Counted from the first letter of the stretch, positions 16,823 to 27,099 are shown. The stretch is DNA of 64,000 nucleotides from an uncultured Parabacteroides sp. (GCA_944325355.1 CALUZS010000003.1:62001-126000); one strand, 5' to 3'. Made by a program: numbers and translations. The notes: generated from the letters alone by a model not told the origin.

Positions 16823-19324
16823 ATGAAAACAAACATTTTGATGATGCTGATGGCCTTGTTGGTCAGTTCTTTCGTGTCAGCACAGAATACGAGTGGGGGG
16901 GAATTTACCGTAACCGGACAGGTTGTAGATTCCATAACCAAGGAGACTGTGCCATTTGCGACGATGAAAATTGCAAAAGCAAGTAATCCTGCAAAAAATG
17001 TAGCATTGTTGGCTTGCGATCTGGACGGGAAATTTACAGTCTCTCTTCCAAGTTCAGGGAAATATATTGTGCTTTTGCAGTCAATTGGGAAAAAAGACGC
17101 TACGCAGACTTTTACAATTCCGGCAGGGAAGCGTTCGGTGAATGTCGGCGAATTGTTCATGGTAGATGACAACCAAATTTTAGGAGAAGTGGTGGTTGCC
17201 GCACAAAAACCGTTGGTGAAAGTAGATATAGACAAGATAGAGTATAGTATGGCGGAAGATCCGGAAGCCAAGAGCAGCAATACGTTGGAGATGCTCCGGA
17301 AGGTGCCGATGGTGACGGTCGACGGTGATGACAATATCCAATTGCAAGGGTCTTCGGATTTTAAGATTTACTTGAACGGAAAGCCATCTAATTTGTTGAG
17401 TGGAAGCAATGCTTCGGACGTTTTGAAAAGTATTCCGGCAAGTTCCATTAAAAATATCGAAGTGATTACCGACCCGGGAGCCAAGTATGATGCGGAAGGT
17501 GTAGGCGGTATTATCAATATCATTACGGAATCCAATTCGCTTGACGGTATCACCGGAACTATCCGTGCCAATGCAGGGACACTCGGTTCGTATGGCGGTG
17601 GCGGATATATCTCGGCAAAGAAAGGGAAGTTCGGTATTACTGCCAATTACGGAATAAACATGCGTAACAGCCCATGGAGTGAATCGTATTCTATCCGGGA
17701 GACGCAAGGTGAGACAGGAATGAATGTGATGAACGAGAACGGACGGAGCAAGAACAAAGGTCCGATGCAGTTCGGTAACCTCGAAGCAAGCTTTGAGTTG
17801 GATACATTTAATTTGTTCAGCGTGGCTGTAGATCTCTTCCGTGGGCACATGACCAATACGTCGGAACTGTTAGCCGATGGTACGGGTGCTTATATCGAGG
17901 GGCTGCCTACAACATACAACCGTTACAGTGAATCGACAAACACGTTCGGTTCGACCGATGTGAGCTTCGATTATCAGCATAGCTCACGGTTGGAAGACGA
18001 GTTGTTGACATTCTCCTACCGCTTCAGCCGTAACCCGAGCGACAACGAAAGTGAAACATTTCTGGAGAACGTACTGAATTATCCGCAGGCGGATGAATAT
18101 CCGAAATGGAACATCAACGATGCAGCGACGATTGAACACATGCTGCAACTGGACTATACCCGTCCGACATGGACCGGGCAATCGTTTGAAGTGGGAGCTA
18201 AATATTCTAACCGGAAGAGTGAAAGTACGACGTTGGAACAGGCGTTCGATTCTACCCGTAACTCCTGGATTGACATCTCCGATTTGAACAGCGATTTCGT
18301 CCATACGCAGCATATCTATGCAGCATACGCCGGCTACTCCGTTAAAATCAAAAATTTCGGAGGTAAGGTAGGCGTACGTGCGGAAGGAACCAGCCTGAAA
18401 GCAGAGTACAGAAAAGACCCGTCACAGAATTTCAGCGAAAGTTTTTTCAATGTAGTCCCTACGTTGGCGTTTTCCTATAAGATAGGTGAATCGCAACAGA
18501 TACGTTTCGGTTACAACCTGCGTATCCGTCGTCCGAGCATTCGTTATTTGAATCCTTATATTGATGACTCGAATCCGCAGAATATCTCGCAAGGAAACCC
18601 GAACCTGTCGACTGAGAAGAGCCATAACGTCCGTTTGAATTATAGTTTGTTTACGCAGACGTTCAATGCGAATATCAATATGAACTACCGTTTCGTGAAC
18701 AATTCGATAGAGAGCTATACGTTCATTGCCGATTATGATGAGGACGATCCTTTGTCTGTTTACAACGGTGCGTTATGGAATACCTACGGGAACATGGGAA
18801 AAAGGAAACAGTTCGGTATCTTCGTGAATGCAAACTGGAATCCAATCAGTTGGTTCCGTATCTTCTGCAACAGCAGTGCCGATTATACCAATATCCGGAG
18901 CGAATCGATGGATATGTCGAATAAAGGATGGTCGGGTCGTGTCTTTCTCGGGACACAATTTACCTTGCCGAAAGATTTCCGTATCAATGTGGACGGTGGA
19001 TATTTCACTCCGCGTATTTCGTTGCAGGGAGACAATTCTTCGTTCTACTTTACCGGATTCCGCATCAGCAAGGATCTGCTGAAGAAGAAGCTGACGTTGT
19101 CGTTGGCTGCTCAGAACCCGTTCTGGAAGGAAATCAAGCGCGAGTCTACTACTTACGGCGACGGCTTCCATTATTTGTCAGCCAATATGCGTCCGGCAAG
19201 GGAGTTCCGCTTCAGTATCTCTTATACGTTCGGTTCGTTCAAAGGAAAGATAAAATCGGTAAAACGCAACAACCAGGATGACGATTCATCAAGAAGTGAA
19301 AGTTCCGGAATGGAAGGTATGTAA
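16823..19324 (+). CDS. TonB-dependent receptor / outer-membrane beta-barrel family protein
   Basis: 833-residue outer-membrane protein. Signal peptide of about 20 residues ends VSAQ. Residues about 27-110 form a CarboxypepD_reg-like Ig domain (TVTGQVVDSITKETVPFA). A plug domain follows (EYSMAEDPEAKSSNTLEML, IYLNGKPSNLL, IEVITDPGAKYDAEG, GGIINIIT). The remainder is a large beta-barrel of the OMP_b-brl_3 type with SLAAQNPFW and RFSISYTFGSFKGK near the end. No SusD partner is adjacent, so it is not a glycan PUL pair. The substrate (peptide, metal chelate or other) is unknown. An esterase follows 18 bases downstream. Confidence 0.9.
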   Translation: MKTNILMMLMALLVSSFVSAQNTSGGEFTVTGQVVDSITKETVPFATMKIAKASNPAKNVALLACDLDGKFTVSLPSSGKYIVLLQSIGKKDATQTFTIPAGKRSVNVGELFMVDDNQILGEVVVAAQKPLVKVDIDKIEYSMAEDPEAKSSNTLEMLRKVPMVTVDGDDNIQLQGSSDFKIYLNGKPSNLLSGSNASDVLKSIPASSIKNIEVITDPGAKYDAEGVGGIINIITESNSLDGITGTIRANAGTLGSYGGGGYISAKKGKFGITANYGINMRNSPWSESYSIRETQGETGMNVMNENGRSKNKGPMQFGNLEASFELDTFNLFSVAVDLFRGHMTNTSELLADGTGAYIEGLPTTYNRYSESTNTFGSTDVSFDYQHSSRLEDELLTFSYRFSRNPSDNESETFLENVLNYPQADEYPKWNINDAATIEHMLQLDYTRPTWTGQSFEVGAKYSNRKSESTTLEQAFDSTRNSWIDISDLNSDFVHTQHIYAAYAGYSVKIKNFGGKVGVRAEGTSLKAEYRKDPSQNFSESFFNVVPTLAFSYKIGESQQIRFGYNLRIRRPSIRYLNPYIDDSNPQNISQGNPNLSTEKSHNVRLNYSLFTQTFNANINMNYRFVNNSIESYTFIADYDEDDPLSVYNGALWNTYGNMGKRKQFGIFVNANWNPISWFRIFCNSSADYTNIRSESMDMSNKGWSGRVFLGTQFTLPKDFRINVDGGYFTPRISLQGDNSSFYFTGFRISKDLLKKKLTLSLAAQNPFWKEIKRESTTYGDGFHYLSANMRPAREFRFSISYTFGSFKGKIKSVKRNNQDDDSSRSESSGMEGM

Positions 19325-19342
19325 CATTAACTGCTGTCTGGT

Positions 19343-20122
19343 ATGAGAAAATATTGTTTATTGATAGTATCAGCATTGCTGCTTTGTGCGGCAATGCAGG
19401 TATCGGCACAGAAAGAGGTAGCTTTCGATTCGCCTAAGCTGAAGCTTTTTTTGCCTGAAGCGGGAGCTACGGGACGGGCGGTACTGATTCTTCCGGGTGG
19501 CGGATATGCCGGCCTTGCATCCGATAATGAAGGTTACGGATGGGTAGATTATTTTACCGGGAAAGGTATTGCCGCAGCCGTGTTGGAATATACGTTGCCG
19601 GAAGGAAACCGGTCGTTGCCGTTTGATGATGTGGAAAAGGCAATGAAACTGCTCTGTTCGCATGCGGAGGAATGGCATATAGATACAGCCCAGATAGGCA
19701 TCATGGGGTCGTCGGCAGGAGGCCATTTGGCTTCTACGTATGCGACCCATTGCAAACCGGAATTGGCTCCGGCATTCCAGATTCTTTTTTATCCGGTAAT
19801 CACGATGGATGTCAGTTATACGCACCGGGGCTCGCGTGACCATTTGTTGGGTACGGACGTCTCCCCTGAATTGGAAAAGGAATATTCGAATGAGAAACAG
19901 GTCACGGAAAAAACTTCGCGTGCAATCATTCTGATAGCCGATGGAGATGATATTGTGCCGGTAGAGAATGGCGTGAATTACTATTTGGCATTGAAGAAAC
20001 ATAATGTGCCTGCGTCATTGTACATTTATCCCGGCGGAGGACATGGGTTCGGCAGCCGTCCCGATTTCATTTATCGGGAGGAGATGCTTATGAACCTTAC
20101 TTCGTGGCTGAAGAGTTTTTAG
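19343..20122 (+). CDS. Secreted alpha/beta-hydrolase (BD-FAE/acetyl-esterase-like)
   Basis: Signal peptide of about 22 residues ending QVSAQ, so periplasmic. LPGGGYAGLASDNEG is the oxyanion-hole segment; the nucleophile is the Ser of GSSAGGHLAS; the acid is in ADGDDIVPVENG; the His is in PGGGHGFGSRPD. This is the layout of carbohydrate-ester esterases (acetyl or feruloyl) of Bacteroidetes. It directly follows the beta-barrel receptor, so imported or surface-trimmed esterified compounds could be its substrate; this is inference. Confidence 0.85.
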   Translation: MRKYCLLIVSALLLCAAMQVSAQKEVAFDSPKLKLFLPEAGATGRAVLILPGGGYAGLASDNEGYGWVDYFTGKGIAAAVLEYTLPEGNRSLPFDDVEKAMKLLCSHAEEWHIDTAQIGIMGSSAGGHLASTYATHCKPELAPAFQILFYPVITMDVSYTHRGSRDHLLGTDVSPELEKEYSNEKQVTEKTSRAIILIADGDDIVPVENGVNYYLALKKHNVPASLYIYPGGGHGFGSRPDFIYREEMLMNLTSWLKSF

Positions 20123-20157
20123 GTTTTAGGGAAAACGGCATCGGTTCAGATAAAAAG

Positions 20158-20200
20158 CAGGACTGTCTCAAGAATAAAATTGGGACAGTCCTGTTTTTTT
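20158..20200 (+). terminator. Intrinsic terminator after the esterase gene
   Basis: CAGGACTGTC (20158-20167) pairs with GACAGTCCTG (20184-20193), followed by a run of seven T. A-run on the 5' side. Confidence 0.88.
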
Positions 20201-20301
20201 GTGGCTTTTTCAGTCCTTTTCTTTAATAACACAGAAAAAAGGAAAAAAGGAAGAGCTTTAACCGGGGAAAAAATGTATCTTTAAAGCGATAAACTTTAAG
20301 A

Positions 20302-22515
20302 ATGAGAACCATGAACCAACAACTTCTTTTTTGGATTGTGCCGGTGGCTTCGGTCACGGCGTTGTGTTTTGCCTGGTATTTCTACCGGCAGATGATGAAA
20401 GAAAGCGAAGGGACGCCCCGTATGGTACAGATAGCTGAAGCTGTGCGTCAAGGTGCCATGTCTTATTTGAAGCAACAGTATAAGGTTGTGGGATATGTCT
20501 TCGCTGTTTTAGTGTTACTTTTTTCCATTATGGCTTACGGGTTTGGCGTGCAGAACGCATGGGTGCCTGTCGCATTCCTGACAGGCGGTTTCTTCTCCGG
20601 GCTTTCAGGCTTTTTAGGGATGAAGACTGCTACTTACGCTTCTGCGAGGACTGCTAATGCTGCGCGTACATCGCTTAATGCAGGATTACGTATCGCGTTC
20701 CGGAGCGGTGCCGTGATGGGGCTGGTGGTGGTAGGATTGGGCTTGCTTGATATCTCCTTCTGGTATCTGTTGCTCAATGCCGTTATACCTGCCGACGCCC
20801 TTACCCCGATGACTAAGCTTTGTATCATTACCACAACCATGCTTACATTCGGTATGGGAGCTTCTACCCAGGCGCTCTTTGCCCGTGTGGGCGGCGGTAT
20901 TTATACCAAAGCCGCAGATGTGGGAGCCGACTTGGTAGGAAAAGTGGAGGCGGGGATTCCTGAAGATGATCCGCGTAACCCGGCTACCGTGGCCGACAAT
21001 GTAGGTGATAATGTGGGAGACGTAGCCGGTATGGGAGCCGACTTGTATGAATCGTATTGCGGCTCTATTCTGGCGACAGCTGCTTTGGGAGCAGCCGCCT
21101 TTATCCATACCGGCAATGTGGAGATGCAGTTCAAGGCAGTCATTGCGCCCATGTTGATTGCCGCAGTGGGTATCCTGCTGTCGTTGGTCGGAATCTTTGC
21201 CGTGCGGACCAAAGAGAATGCAACGATGAAAGAACTTCTGGGCGCTTTAAGTCTGGGAACCAATCTCAGCTCAGTCCTGATTGTATTTGCCACTTTCGGT
21301 ATTCTTTGGCTATTGGGACTTGACAATTGGTTTTTCATTGCTTGCTCTGTCGTGATAGGATTGTTGGTAGGTGTTATCATCGGGCGCTCTACCGAATATT
21401 ATACTTCCCAGTCGTATCGTCCTACCCGCCATCTGAGCGAGAGCGGAAAGACCGGACCTGCCACTGTCATCATTTCCGGTATTGGATTGGGAATGCTCTC
21501 TACTGCAATCCCCGTATTGGCAGTTGTAGCGGGAACGATTCTTTCTTATCTGTTTGCTTCCGGTTTCGATTTTACCAATGTGGGGATGGGGCTTTACGGA
21601 ATTGGTATAGCCGCAGTTGGCATGCTCTCTACGTTGGGAATCACATTGGCTACGGATGCTTATGGACCGATAGCCGATAACGCCGGGGGTAACGCCGAAA
21701 TGTCAGGGCTTGGAACGGAAGTGCGTCAACGGACCGATGCTCTTGATTCGTTGGGTAATACGACTGCCGCTACGGGAAAAGGTTTTGCCATCGGGTCGGC
21801 GGCACTTACCGGCTTGGCTTTGCTGGCTTCTTATATTGAAGAGATTCGTATCGGACTGGAGCGTTTAGGAATGACGACTCTCGAAGTGGGTGGTACGGAA
21901 AAAGCGTTGTCGGATATGACGTTTACCGATTTCATGATTCATTATGATGTTACGTTGATGAACCCGAAGGTACTGTCAGGCATGTTTATCGGTTCCATGA
22001 TGGCTTTCCTGTTTTGCGGTCTGACAATGAACGCAGTAGGGCGTGCTGCCGCTTCGATGGTAGACGAGGTGCGTCGCCAGTTCCGTGAGATAAAAGGTAT
22101 CCTGACAGGTGAAGCCACTCCTGATTATGCCCGTTGCGTGATGATTTCCACGAAAGGAGCGCAACGCGAAATGGTTATTCCTTCTCTTTTAGCTATTGTG
22201 GCTCCTGTTGTCACCGGACTGATATTCGGAGTGACCGGAGTCCTTGGTTTGCTTATTGGCGGATTGAGCAGCGGTTTCGTATTGGCTATCTTTATGGCCA
22301 ATTCCGGAGGAGCATGGGATAATGCCAAGAAATATGTGGAGGAAGGCAATTTTGGAGGAAAAGGCAGTGAAGTACATAAGGCGACTGTGGTGGGAGATAC
22401 TGTGGGCGATCCGTTCAAGGATACGTCCGGCCCGAGCCTGAATATCCTTATCAAGTTGATGAGTATGGTTGCTATTGTGATGGCCGGGCTTACCGTCAGT
22501 TGGAGTTTGCTTTGA
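20302..22515 (+). CDS. hppA: Membrane-bound ion-translocating pyrophosphatase
   Basis: Hydrolyses pyrophosphate to pump H+ and/or Na+ across the inner membrane. About 16 membrane segments are expected in 737 residues. Active-site motifs are present: [52 protein letters not shown] and [12 protein letters not shown] near the C-terminus. At the position that separates K+-dependent from K+-independent enzymes the protein has Ala489 ([10 protein letters not shown]), which predicts a K+-dependent enzyme; the K+-independent group has Lys. Related Bacteroides enzymes pump both Na+ and H+. ATG 20311 is an alternative start. Monocistronic, with a terminator on both sides. Confidence 0.95.
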   Translation: MRTMNQQLLFWIVPVASVTALCFAWYFYRQMMKESEGTPRMVQIAEAVRQGAMSYLKQQYKVVGYVFAVLVLLFSIMAYGFGVQNAWVPVAFLTGGFFSGLSGFLGMKTATYASARTANAARTSLNAGLRIAFRSGAVMGLVVVGLGLLDISFWYLLLNAVIPADALTPMTKLCIITTTMLTFGMGASTQALFARVGGGIYTKAADVGADLVGKVEAGIPEDDPRNPATVADNVGDNVGDVAGMGADLYESYCGSILATAALGAAAFIHTGNVEMQFKAVIAPMLIAAVGILLSLVGIFAVRTKENATMKELLGALSLGTNLSSVLIVFATFGILWLLGLDNWFFIACSVVIGLLVGVIIGRSTEYYTSQSYRPTRHLSESGKTGPATVIISGIGLGMLSTAIPVLAVVAGTILSYLFASGFDFTNVGMGLYGIGIAAVGMLSTLGITLATDAYGPIADNAGGNAEMSGLGTEVRQRTDALDSLGNTTAATGKGFAIGSAALTGLALLASYIEEIRIGLERLGMTTLEVGGTEKALSDMTFTDFMIHYDVTLMNPKVLSGMFIGSMMAFLFCGLTMNAVGRAAASMVDEVRRQFREIKGILTGEATPDYARCVMISTKGAQREMVIPSLLAIVAPVVTGLIFGVTGVLGLLIGGLSSGFVLAIFMANSGGAWDNAKKYVEEGNFGGKGSEVHKATVVGDTVGDPFKDTSGPSLNILIKLMSMVAIVMAGLTVSWSLL

Positions 22516-22554
22516 TTCAGGATCTGTATTGTCGGAAATGTTCGGAACAAATAA

Positions 22555-22593
22555 AAAATCAGGGCTGGAATTACTTATTCCAGCCCTGATTTT
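22555..22593. terminator. Bidirectional terminator between hppA and the aminotransferase gene
   Basis: A 17-bp stem (22555-22571 with 22577-22593; core TCAGGGCTGGAAT) with a 5-base loop, A-rich and T-rich flanks, between convergent genes. Confidence 0.9.
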
Positions 22594-22649
22594 ATGCTGT
22601 ACGGTCAGTTTATTGCGCGTTGAAAGCGCGTCGCAATGCATGCCGATAA

Positions 22650-23843
22650 TTATTTCAATGCGCTTAACGCTTCTTTAATCCGACGGATAGCTTCAACGAT
22701 GTTTTCATCGCTGGTAGCGTAGCTCATGCGGATGCATTCGGGCGCACCGAAAGAAGTGCCTCCGACGCAAGCAACGTGCCCTACTTCAAGCAGGTACATT
22801 GCCAAATCATCGGCATTGTTGATGGTATGCGTGCCATCTGATTTTCCGAAGTAGTAGCTGCATTTCGGGAAGAGGTAAAACGCACCTTCCGGAACATTTA
22901 CTTCGAAGCCCGGAACCTCTTTTGCCAGTTTTACAATCAGGTCTCGGCGGCGTTCGAAAGCCTTACGCATCTCTTCTACCGGAGCTTGTGTACCTGTATA
23001 AGCCGCTTCAGCTGCTTTTTGAGAAACGGAGCATGGTCCGGATGTATATTGCCCTTGCAGTTTGTTGCATGCTTTAACAATCCATTCCGGTCCGGCGATG
23101 AACCCGATACGCCATCCGGTCATGGCATACGCTTTGGAAACGCCGTTGACGATGACTGTCCGGTCTTTCATGTCGGCGATCTGCGCCAGGCTGTGGTGCT
23201 TTCCGATGTAGTTGATATGTTCGTATATCTCGTCGGCAATGACCGTAATCTGCGGATATTTGCGGAGCACTTCTGCTAATCCTTCCAACTCATTTTCGCT
23301 GTAAACCGAACCGGTTGGGTTAGAAGGCGAGCAGAGAATCAGCGCTTTTGTTTTCGGTGTAATAGCTGCTTCCAGTTGTGCCGGAGTGATTTTGAAGTTT
23401 TGTTCGATACCGGCAGATATGATTACAGGCGTGCCATCGGCGAGTTTTACCATTTCCGGATAGCTTACCCAGAAAGGCGCCGGGATAATCACTTCGTCGC
23501 CTGCATTGACCAATGCCATGATTACGTTACAAACCGACTGTTTTGCGCCGTTTGCGCATGAAATCTGGGCAGCTGAATATTCCAATCCGTTTTCATTCTT
23601 CAGTTTGGCAACGATAGCATTGCGCAAAGCCGGGTATCCGGGTACTGGTGAATAACGGGAGTAATTTTCATCTATGGCTTTTTTTGCAGCTTCTTTAATA
23701 TGATCCGGCGTATTGAAATCCGGTTCTCCGACACTTAGGTTTATGACGTCTATGCCTTGAGCCTTCAACTCATTGCTCTTTTGCGACATCGCCAAAGTCG
23801 CTGATGGCGATAACCTGTTTAAACGGTCTGATAATTGCATCAT
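22650..23843 (-). CDS. Class I PLP-dependent aminotransferase (aspartate aminotransferase-like)
   Basis: 397-residue fold-type I aminotransferase close to AspB/AspC of thermophile type. Motifs: LSVGEPDFNTPDHI, SCANGAKQSVCN, CSPSNPTGSVYSENEL (Asn binding PLP), ADEIYEHI (Asp), VNGVSKAYAMTGWRIGFIAG (Lys Schiff base) and RMSYATSDE (Arg for the alpha-carboxylate). Probably transaminates aspartate/2-oxoglutarate. It lies 28 bases downstream of ribBA and is probably cotranscribed with it. Confidence 0.92.
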   Translation of the reverse strand: MMQLSDRLNRLSPSATLAMSQKSNELKAQGIDVINLSVGEPDFNTPDHIKEAAKKAIDENYSRYSPVPGYPALRNAIVAKLKNENGLEYSAAQISCANGAKQSVCNVIMALVNAGDEVIIPAPFWVSYPEMVKLADGTPVIISAGIEQNFKITPAQLEAAITPKTKALILCSPSNPTGSVYSENELEGLAEVLRKYPQITVIADEIYEHINYIGKHHSLAQIADMKDRTVIVNGVSKAYAMTGWRIGFIAGPEWIVKACNKLQGQYTSGPCSVSQKAAEAAYTGTQAPVEEMRKAFERRRDLIVKLAKEVPGFEVNVPEGAFYLFPKCSYYFGKSDGTHTINNADDLAMYLLEVGHVACVGGTSFGAPECIRMSYATSDENIVEAIRRIKEALSALK

Positions 23844-23871
23844 GATTCTTTTTATTTAGTTCTGAAGTAAT

Positions 23872-25089
23872 TTATTTGAGATTATGCAGGATGTGCCCCA
23901 TCCGTTCTTTCTTTGTCCTCATGTAGTTCTCGTTATACTGGTTGACGGAAACTTCGATAGGAACATTTTCCACAACTTCCAAGCCGTATGCTTCCAAGCC
24001 GACGCGTTTTACCGGATTGTTGGTAAGGAGTCTCATTTTGTGTATGCCCAAATGACGCAGTATTTGTGCGCCGACGCCATAGTCGCGTTCATCCACCTTA
24101 TGTCCAAGGCACAAGTTGGCATCCACCGTATCCATGCCGTTTTCTTGCAGTTTGTAGGCTTTCATTTTTTCCATCAGTCCAATGCCCCGTCCCTCTTGGT
24201 TCAGATATACGACAGCACCTTTTCCTTCCGCTTCAATCATGCGAAGTGCTTTATGGAGTTGTTCCCCGCAGTCGCAACGAAGCGAGCCGAAAATGTCACC
24301 GGTGGCGCAAGACGAGTGTACGCGAACCAGAATAGGCTGGTCGTTTTCCGTCAGGTTCCCTTTAATGATGGCGATGTGTTCCAGTCCGTTGCTTTTCTGT
24401 TTGAACGGAATTAGCCGGAAATGCCCGTATTCTGTCGGCATATCGACTTCGACGCCCATTTCAACTGTCGATTCCTTTTTCAGCCTGAAAGCAATCAGGT
24501 CGGCTATGGATATCAGTTTAAGCCCGTATTGGTCTGCCATTTTGCGGAGTTCCGGAAGGCGCGCCATCGAGCCGTCTTCGTTCATGATTTCCATTAGAGC
24601 CCCAGCCGGATAAAGCCCTGCCAGGCGTGCCATGTCGACTGTCGCTTCGGTGTGTCCGGCACGACGGAGTACCCCTTTTTCTTGCGCATAAAGCGGGTTG
24701 ATATGTCCCGGGCGTCCGAATGTTTCCGGCTTGGAGTCCGGGTCTGCCAATGCGCGAATTGTTGCGGCACGGTCGGCTGCCGACACGCCGGTGGAACAGC
24801 CTTCCAGCTTGTCGATGGTAACGGTAAACGGTGTTCCCAATACCGATGTGTTATCATCCACTTGGTGTGGAAGTTCCAGCTCTTTGCAGCGGGATATGGT
24901 GATGGGAGCACATAAGACCCCACGTGCATGTTTCAACATGAAATTGATTTTCTCCGGAGTGACTTTCTCTGCCGCGATAATCAGGTCGCCTTCATTTTCG
25001 CGGTCCTCGTCATCGACAACGATTACAAACTCTCCGTTTTTGAAATCCTCGATAGCTTCTTCGATGCTGTCTAATTTGATTTTATTCAT
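23872..25089 (-). CDS. ribBA: Bifunctional 3,4-dihydroxy-2-butanone-4-phosphate synthase / GTP cyclohydrolase II
   Basis: Starts both branches of riboflavin synthesis. N-terminal RibB half: [20 protein letters not shown] (acidic catalytic loop), [17 protein letters not shown] and [12 protein letters not shown]-terminal RibA half from about residue 205: [19 protein letters not shown] with the three zinc Cys, [10 protein letters not shown] and [12 protein letters not shown]. 405 residues is normal for the fusion. No FMN riboswitch-like structure was recognised in the 197-base divergent region upstream. Confidence 0.95.
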   Translation of the reverse strand: MNKIKLDSIEEAIEDFKNGEFVIVVDDEDRENEGDLIIAAEKVTPEKINFMLKHARGVLCAPITISRCKELELPHQVDDNTSVLGTPFTVTIDKLEGCSTGVSAADRAATIRALADPDSKPETFGRPGHINPLYAQEKGVLRRAGHTEATVDMARLAGLYPAGALMEIMNEDGSMARLPELRKMADQYGLKLISIADLIAFRLKKESTVEMGVEVDMPTEYGHFRLIPFKQKSNGLEHIAIIKGNLTENDQPILVRVHSSCATGDIFGSLRCDCGEQLHKALRMIEAEGKGAVVYLNQEGRGIGLMEKMKAYKLQENGMDTVDANLCLGHKVDERDYGVGAQILRHLGIHKMRLLTNNPVKRVGLEAYGLEVVENVPIEVSVNQYNENYMRTKKERMGHILHNLK

Positions 25090-25118
25090 TGCTTTATGTT
25101 TCTTGTTTCTTTTGCCTA

Positions 25119-25126
25119 CAAAAGTA
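25119..25126 (-). promoter_or_regulatory. Candidate -7 box (TACTTTTG, minus strand) of ribBA
   Basis: Minus-strand TACTTTTG fits TAnnTTTG and lies 29 bases before the ribBA start. No clear -33 element was found. Confidence 0.45.
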
Positions 25127-25254
25127 GGTATAAAACTCGAAATGGGGAAATCTGAAATAGATAATATGGGGGAAAAGGGGGGTAAGCTGGCTCTTTTTCT
25201 CTATTGCCGGATATTTGTCCGCCAGCAAACGGCCTATTCTTGGGTAATAAATCG

Positions 25255-25262
25255 TATCTTTG
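25255..25262 (+). promoter_or_regulatory. Candidate -7 box (TATCTTTG) of murB
   Basis: TATCTTTG followed by CA is the commonest form of the Bacteroidales -7 element; it lies 24 bases before the murB ATG. The -33 region is not clear. Confidence 0.6.
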
Positions 25263-25286
25263 CAGTTTGAAAATCGAAATTCCATT

Positions 25287-26303
25287 ATGAGAATCGAACA
25301 GAATTATTCGTTGGAGCGCCATAACACGTTCCGTTTGCCTGTAAGGAGCCGTTGGTTCATGGAATATTCTTCGGAAGAGGAGCTTGAGCGTATCTTGCAT
25401 GATGAATATTTTCAGGAATGCCATTCATTGCATATAGGAAGCGGAAGTAATTTGTTGTTCTTGAATGACTTCAACGGGATCATTTTGCATTCAGCCATTA
25501 AGGGCATAACCGTAGCGGAGGTATCGGAAGAATCCGTGCTGTTGCGCGTCGGTGCCGGAGAATTGTGGGATGATGTGGTGGCTTATGCTGTGTCGCACGG
25601 ATGGTATGGCATAGAGAATCTTACGGGTATACCGGGTGAAGCCGGTGCGGCAGCTGTCCAGAATATCGGTGCGTACGGCGCTGAATTTAAGGATGCGGTA
25701 GAGAAAATCGAAGCGTACAACCGATTAACTTTTGAGAAAGTTGCTTTCATGAAGTCGGATTGCGATTATGCTTATCGATACAGCCGTTTTAAAAATGAGC
25801 ATAACGACCCTTGTATCATTACATATATTTACATACGGCTTTCGAAAAGAGGAGAACTAAACTTGGCGTATGCAGGATTGAAAGAGTTGCTGCGGAATGT
25901 GGAATCGCCGTCATTGGCAGATGTACGCCGTGCTGTTGCTGCGTTGCGTGCGGAGAAGCTTCCCGATTTTGAAAAATTGGGCAATGCCGGCAGCTTCTTC
26001 ATGAATCCGTTGGTAGATCGTTCGGTTTATGAAAAATTGAAAGCGCAATATCCGACCATGCCTTTTTATTCGTCTGAGGAGCTGTCGAAGGTGAAGATCC
26101 CGGCAGGATGGCTGATTGAGCAATGCGGATTGAAAGGGAAAAGGCATGGAGCGGTAGGCGTATATGATAAGCAGGCATTGGTGTTGGTGAATTTGGGCGG
26201 AGCGACAGGTGACGAAATTGCTTTGATGGCGGAGAGCATCCGCCAGGCGGTATCGGATAAATTCGGTATAGAACTGCTGCCCGAAGTAAAATATGTTTTC
26301 TGA
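25287..26303 (+). CDS. murB: UDP-N-acetylmuramate dehydrogenase
   Basis: FAD enzyme reducing UDP-GlcNAc-enolpyruvate to UDP-MurNAc in peptidoglycan synthesis. Start ATG 25287 (MRIEQNYSLERHNTFRL); an upstream TTG at 25260 overlaps the promoter box. FAD-binding GSGSNLLFLNDFNG, then NLTGIPGEAGAAAVQNIGAY, the Y-x-Y-R-x-S motif YAYRYSRF, and catalytic Ser region GNAGSFFMNP, followed by AGWLIEQCGLKGK. 338 residues matches E. coli-type (type I) MurB. Its TGA overlaps the ATG of the next gene. Confidence 0.95.
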   Translation: MRIEQNYSLERHNTFRLPVRSRWFMEYSSEEELERILHDEYFQECHSLHIGSGSNLLFLNDFNGIILHSAIKGITVAEVSEESVLLRVGAGELWDDVVAYAVSHGWYGIENLTGIPGEAGAAAVQNIGAYGAEFKDAVEKIEAYNRLTFEKVAFMKSDCDYAYRYSRFKNEHNDPCIITYIYIRLSKRGELNLAYAGLKELLRNVESPSLADVRRAVAALRAEKLPDFEKLGNAGSFFMNPLVDRSVYEKLKAQYPTMPFYSSEELSKVKIPAGWLIEQCGLKGKRHGAVGVYDKQALVLVNLGGATGDEIALMAESIRQAVSDKFGIELLPEVKYVF

Positions 26304-27055
26304 TGAGACTTACATTTTTAGGAACCGGAACTTCCACCGGCGTGCCGGAGATAGGGTGTACGTGTCCTGTATGTACGAGTAAAGACCCTCGGGACAAGCG
26401 TTTCAGATCTTCGGTTCTTGTGGAAGCGGAAGGTGTAAAGATATTGATTGACTGTGGGCCGGATTTTCGCTGCCAGGCATTGAGGTATCATATTTCCGCA
26501 TTGGATGCCGTATTGCTTACGCATGAACATTACGACCATGTAGGCGGTTTGGATGATTTGCGTCCGTTCAGCAGATCCGGTTTGAATATTTATACGGAAG
26601 CGAATGTGGCGGACGCTATACGGACGCGCTTGCCTTATGTTTTCCGGAAAGACAGATATCCGGGCGTGCCGGATTTGCATATTCATGAAATCACGTTGGA
26701 GCCGTTTTATGTGGCCGGAGTGGAAGTGATACCGATTCGTTTGATGCATGCCTGTCTTCCGATAATGGGATTCCGTATAGGAGGAATGGCATATTTGACG
26801 GATGTAAAGAAGATTCCGGAGGAGGAATTTGCGAAATTGGCGGACCTGGACTTGTTGGTAATTGATGCTTTGCGGAGAGAACCTCATCTGTCGCATATCT
26901 GTGTTGACGAGGCGCTGGATTATGTGGCGAGGATTAATCCCCGCCGTACATATTTTACCCACATGAGCCACCGTATTGGCTTGCATGAGTCGGCTGGCAT
27001 TGGATTACCTTCTTCTGTAAAATTTTCCTTTGATGGAGAAGTTGTTGATTGTTAG
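26303..27055 (+). CDS. MBL-fold metal-dependent hydrolase (PhnP-like)
   Basis: Metallo-beta-lactamase-fold hydrolase. FLGTGTSTGVPEIGCTCPVC has the Cys pattern of PhnP-type phosphodiesterases; metal ligands are in LLTHEHYDHVGGLDDLRPF, with later RLMHAC, YLTDVK and FTHMSHRIG. The family includes phosphoribosyl cyclic phosphodiesterase, but no phn genes are near, so substrate is open. Translation is coupled to murB through the overlapping TGATG. Last gene before the capsule locus. Confidence 0.87.
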   Translation: MRLTFLGTGTSTGVPEIGCTCPVCTSKDPRDKRFRSSVLVEAEGVKILIDCGPDFRCQALRYHISALDAVLLTHEHYDHVGGLDDLRPFSRSGLNIYTEANVADAIRTRLPYVFRKDRYPGVPDLHIHEITLEPFYVAGVEVIPIRLMHACLPIMGFRIGGMAYLTDVKKIPEEEFAKLADLDLLVIDALRREPHLSHICVDEALDYVARINPRRTYFTHMSHRIGLHESAGIGLPSSVKFSFDGEVVDC

Positions 27056-27070
27056 CAGTTTACAATTTGC

Positions 27071-27079
27071 GGGGGGGGG
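27071..27079 (+). repeat. G9 homopolymer between the MBL gene and the capsule promoter
   Basis: Nine consecutive G in an AT-rich spacer, 16 bases after the stop of the MBL-fold gene and 21 bases before the -33 box of the capsule promoter. Such tracts can vary in length by slippage. It is not inside a gene and no role is proven. Confidence 0.7.
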
Positions 27080-27099
27080 ACGAATCTATTCCAAAAATA

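Noticed and set aside
25090..25286. FMN riboswitch in front of ribBA
   Set aside because: The divergent region of 197 bases shows a -7 box close to the start and no conserved FMN-element stems that I could recognise.
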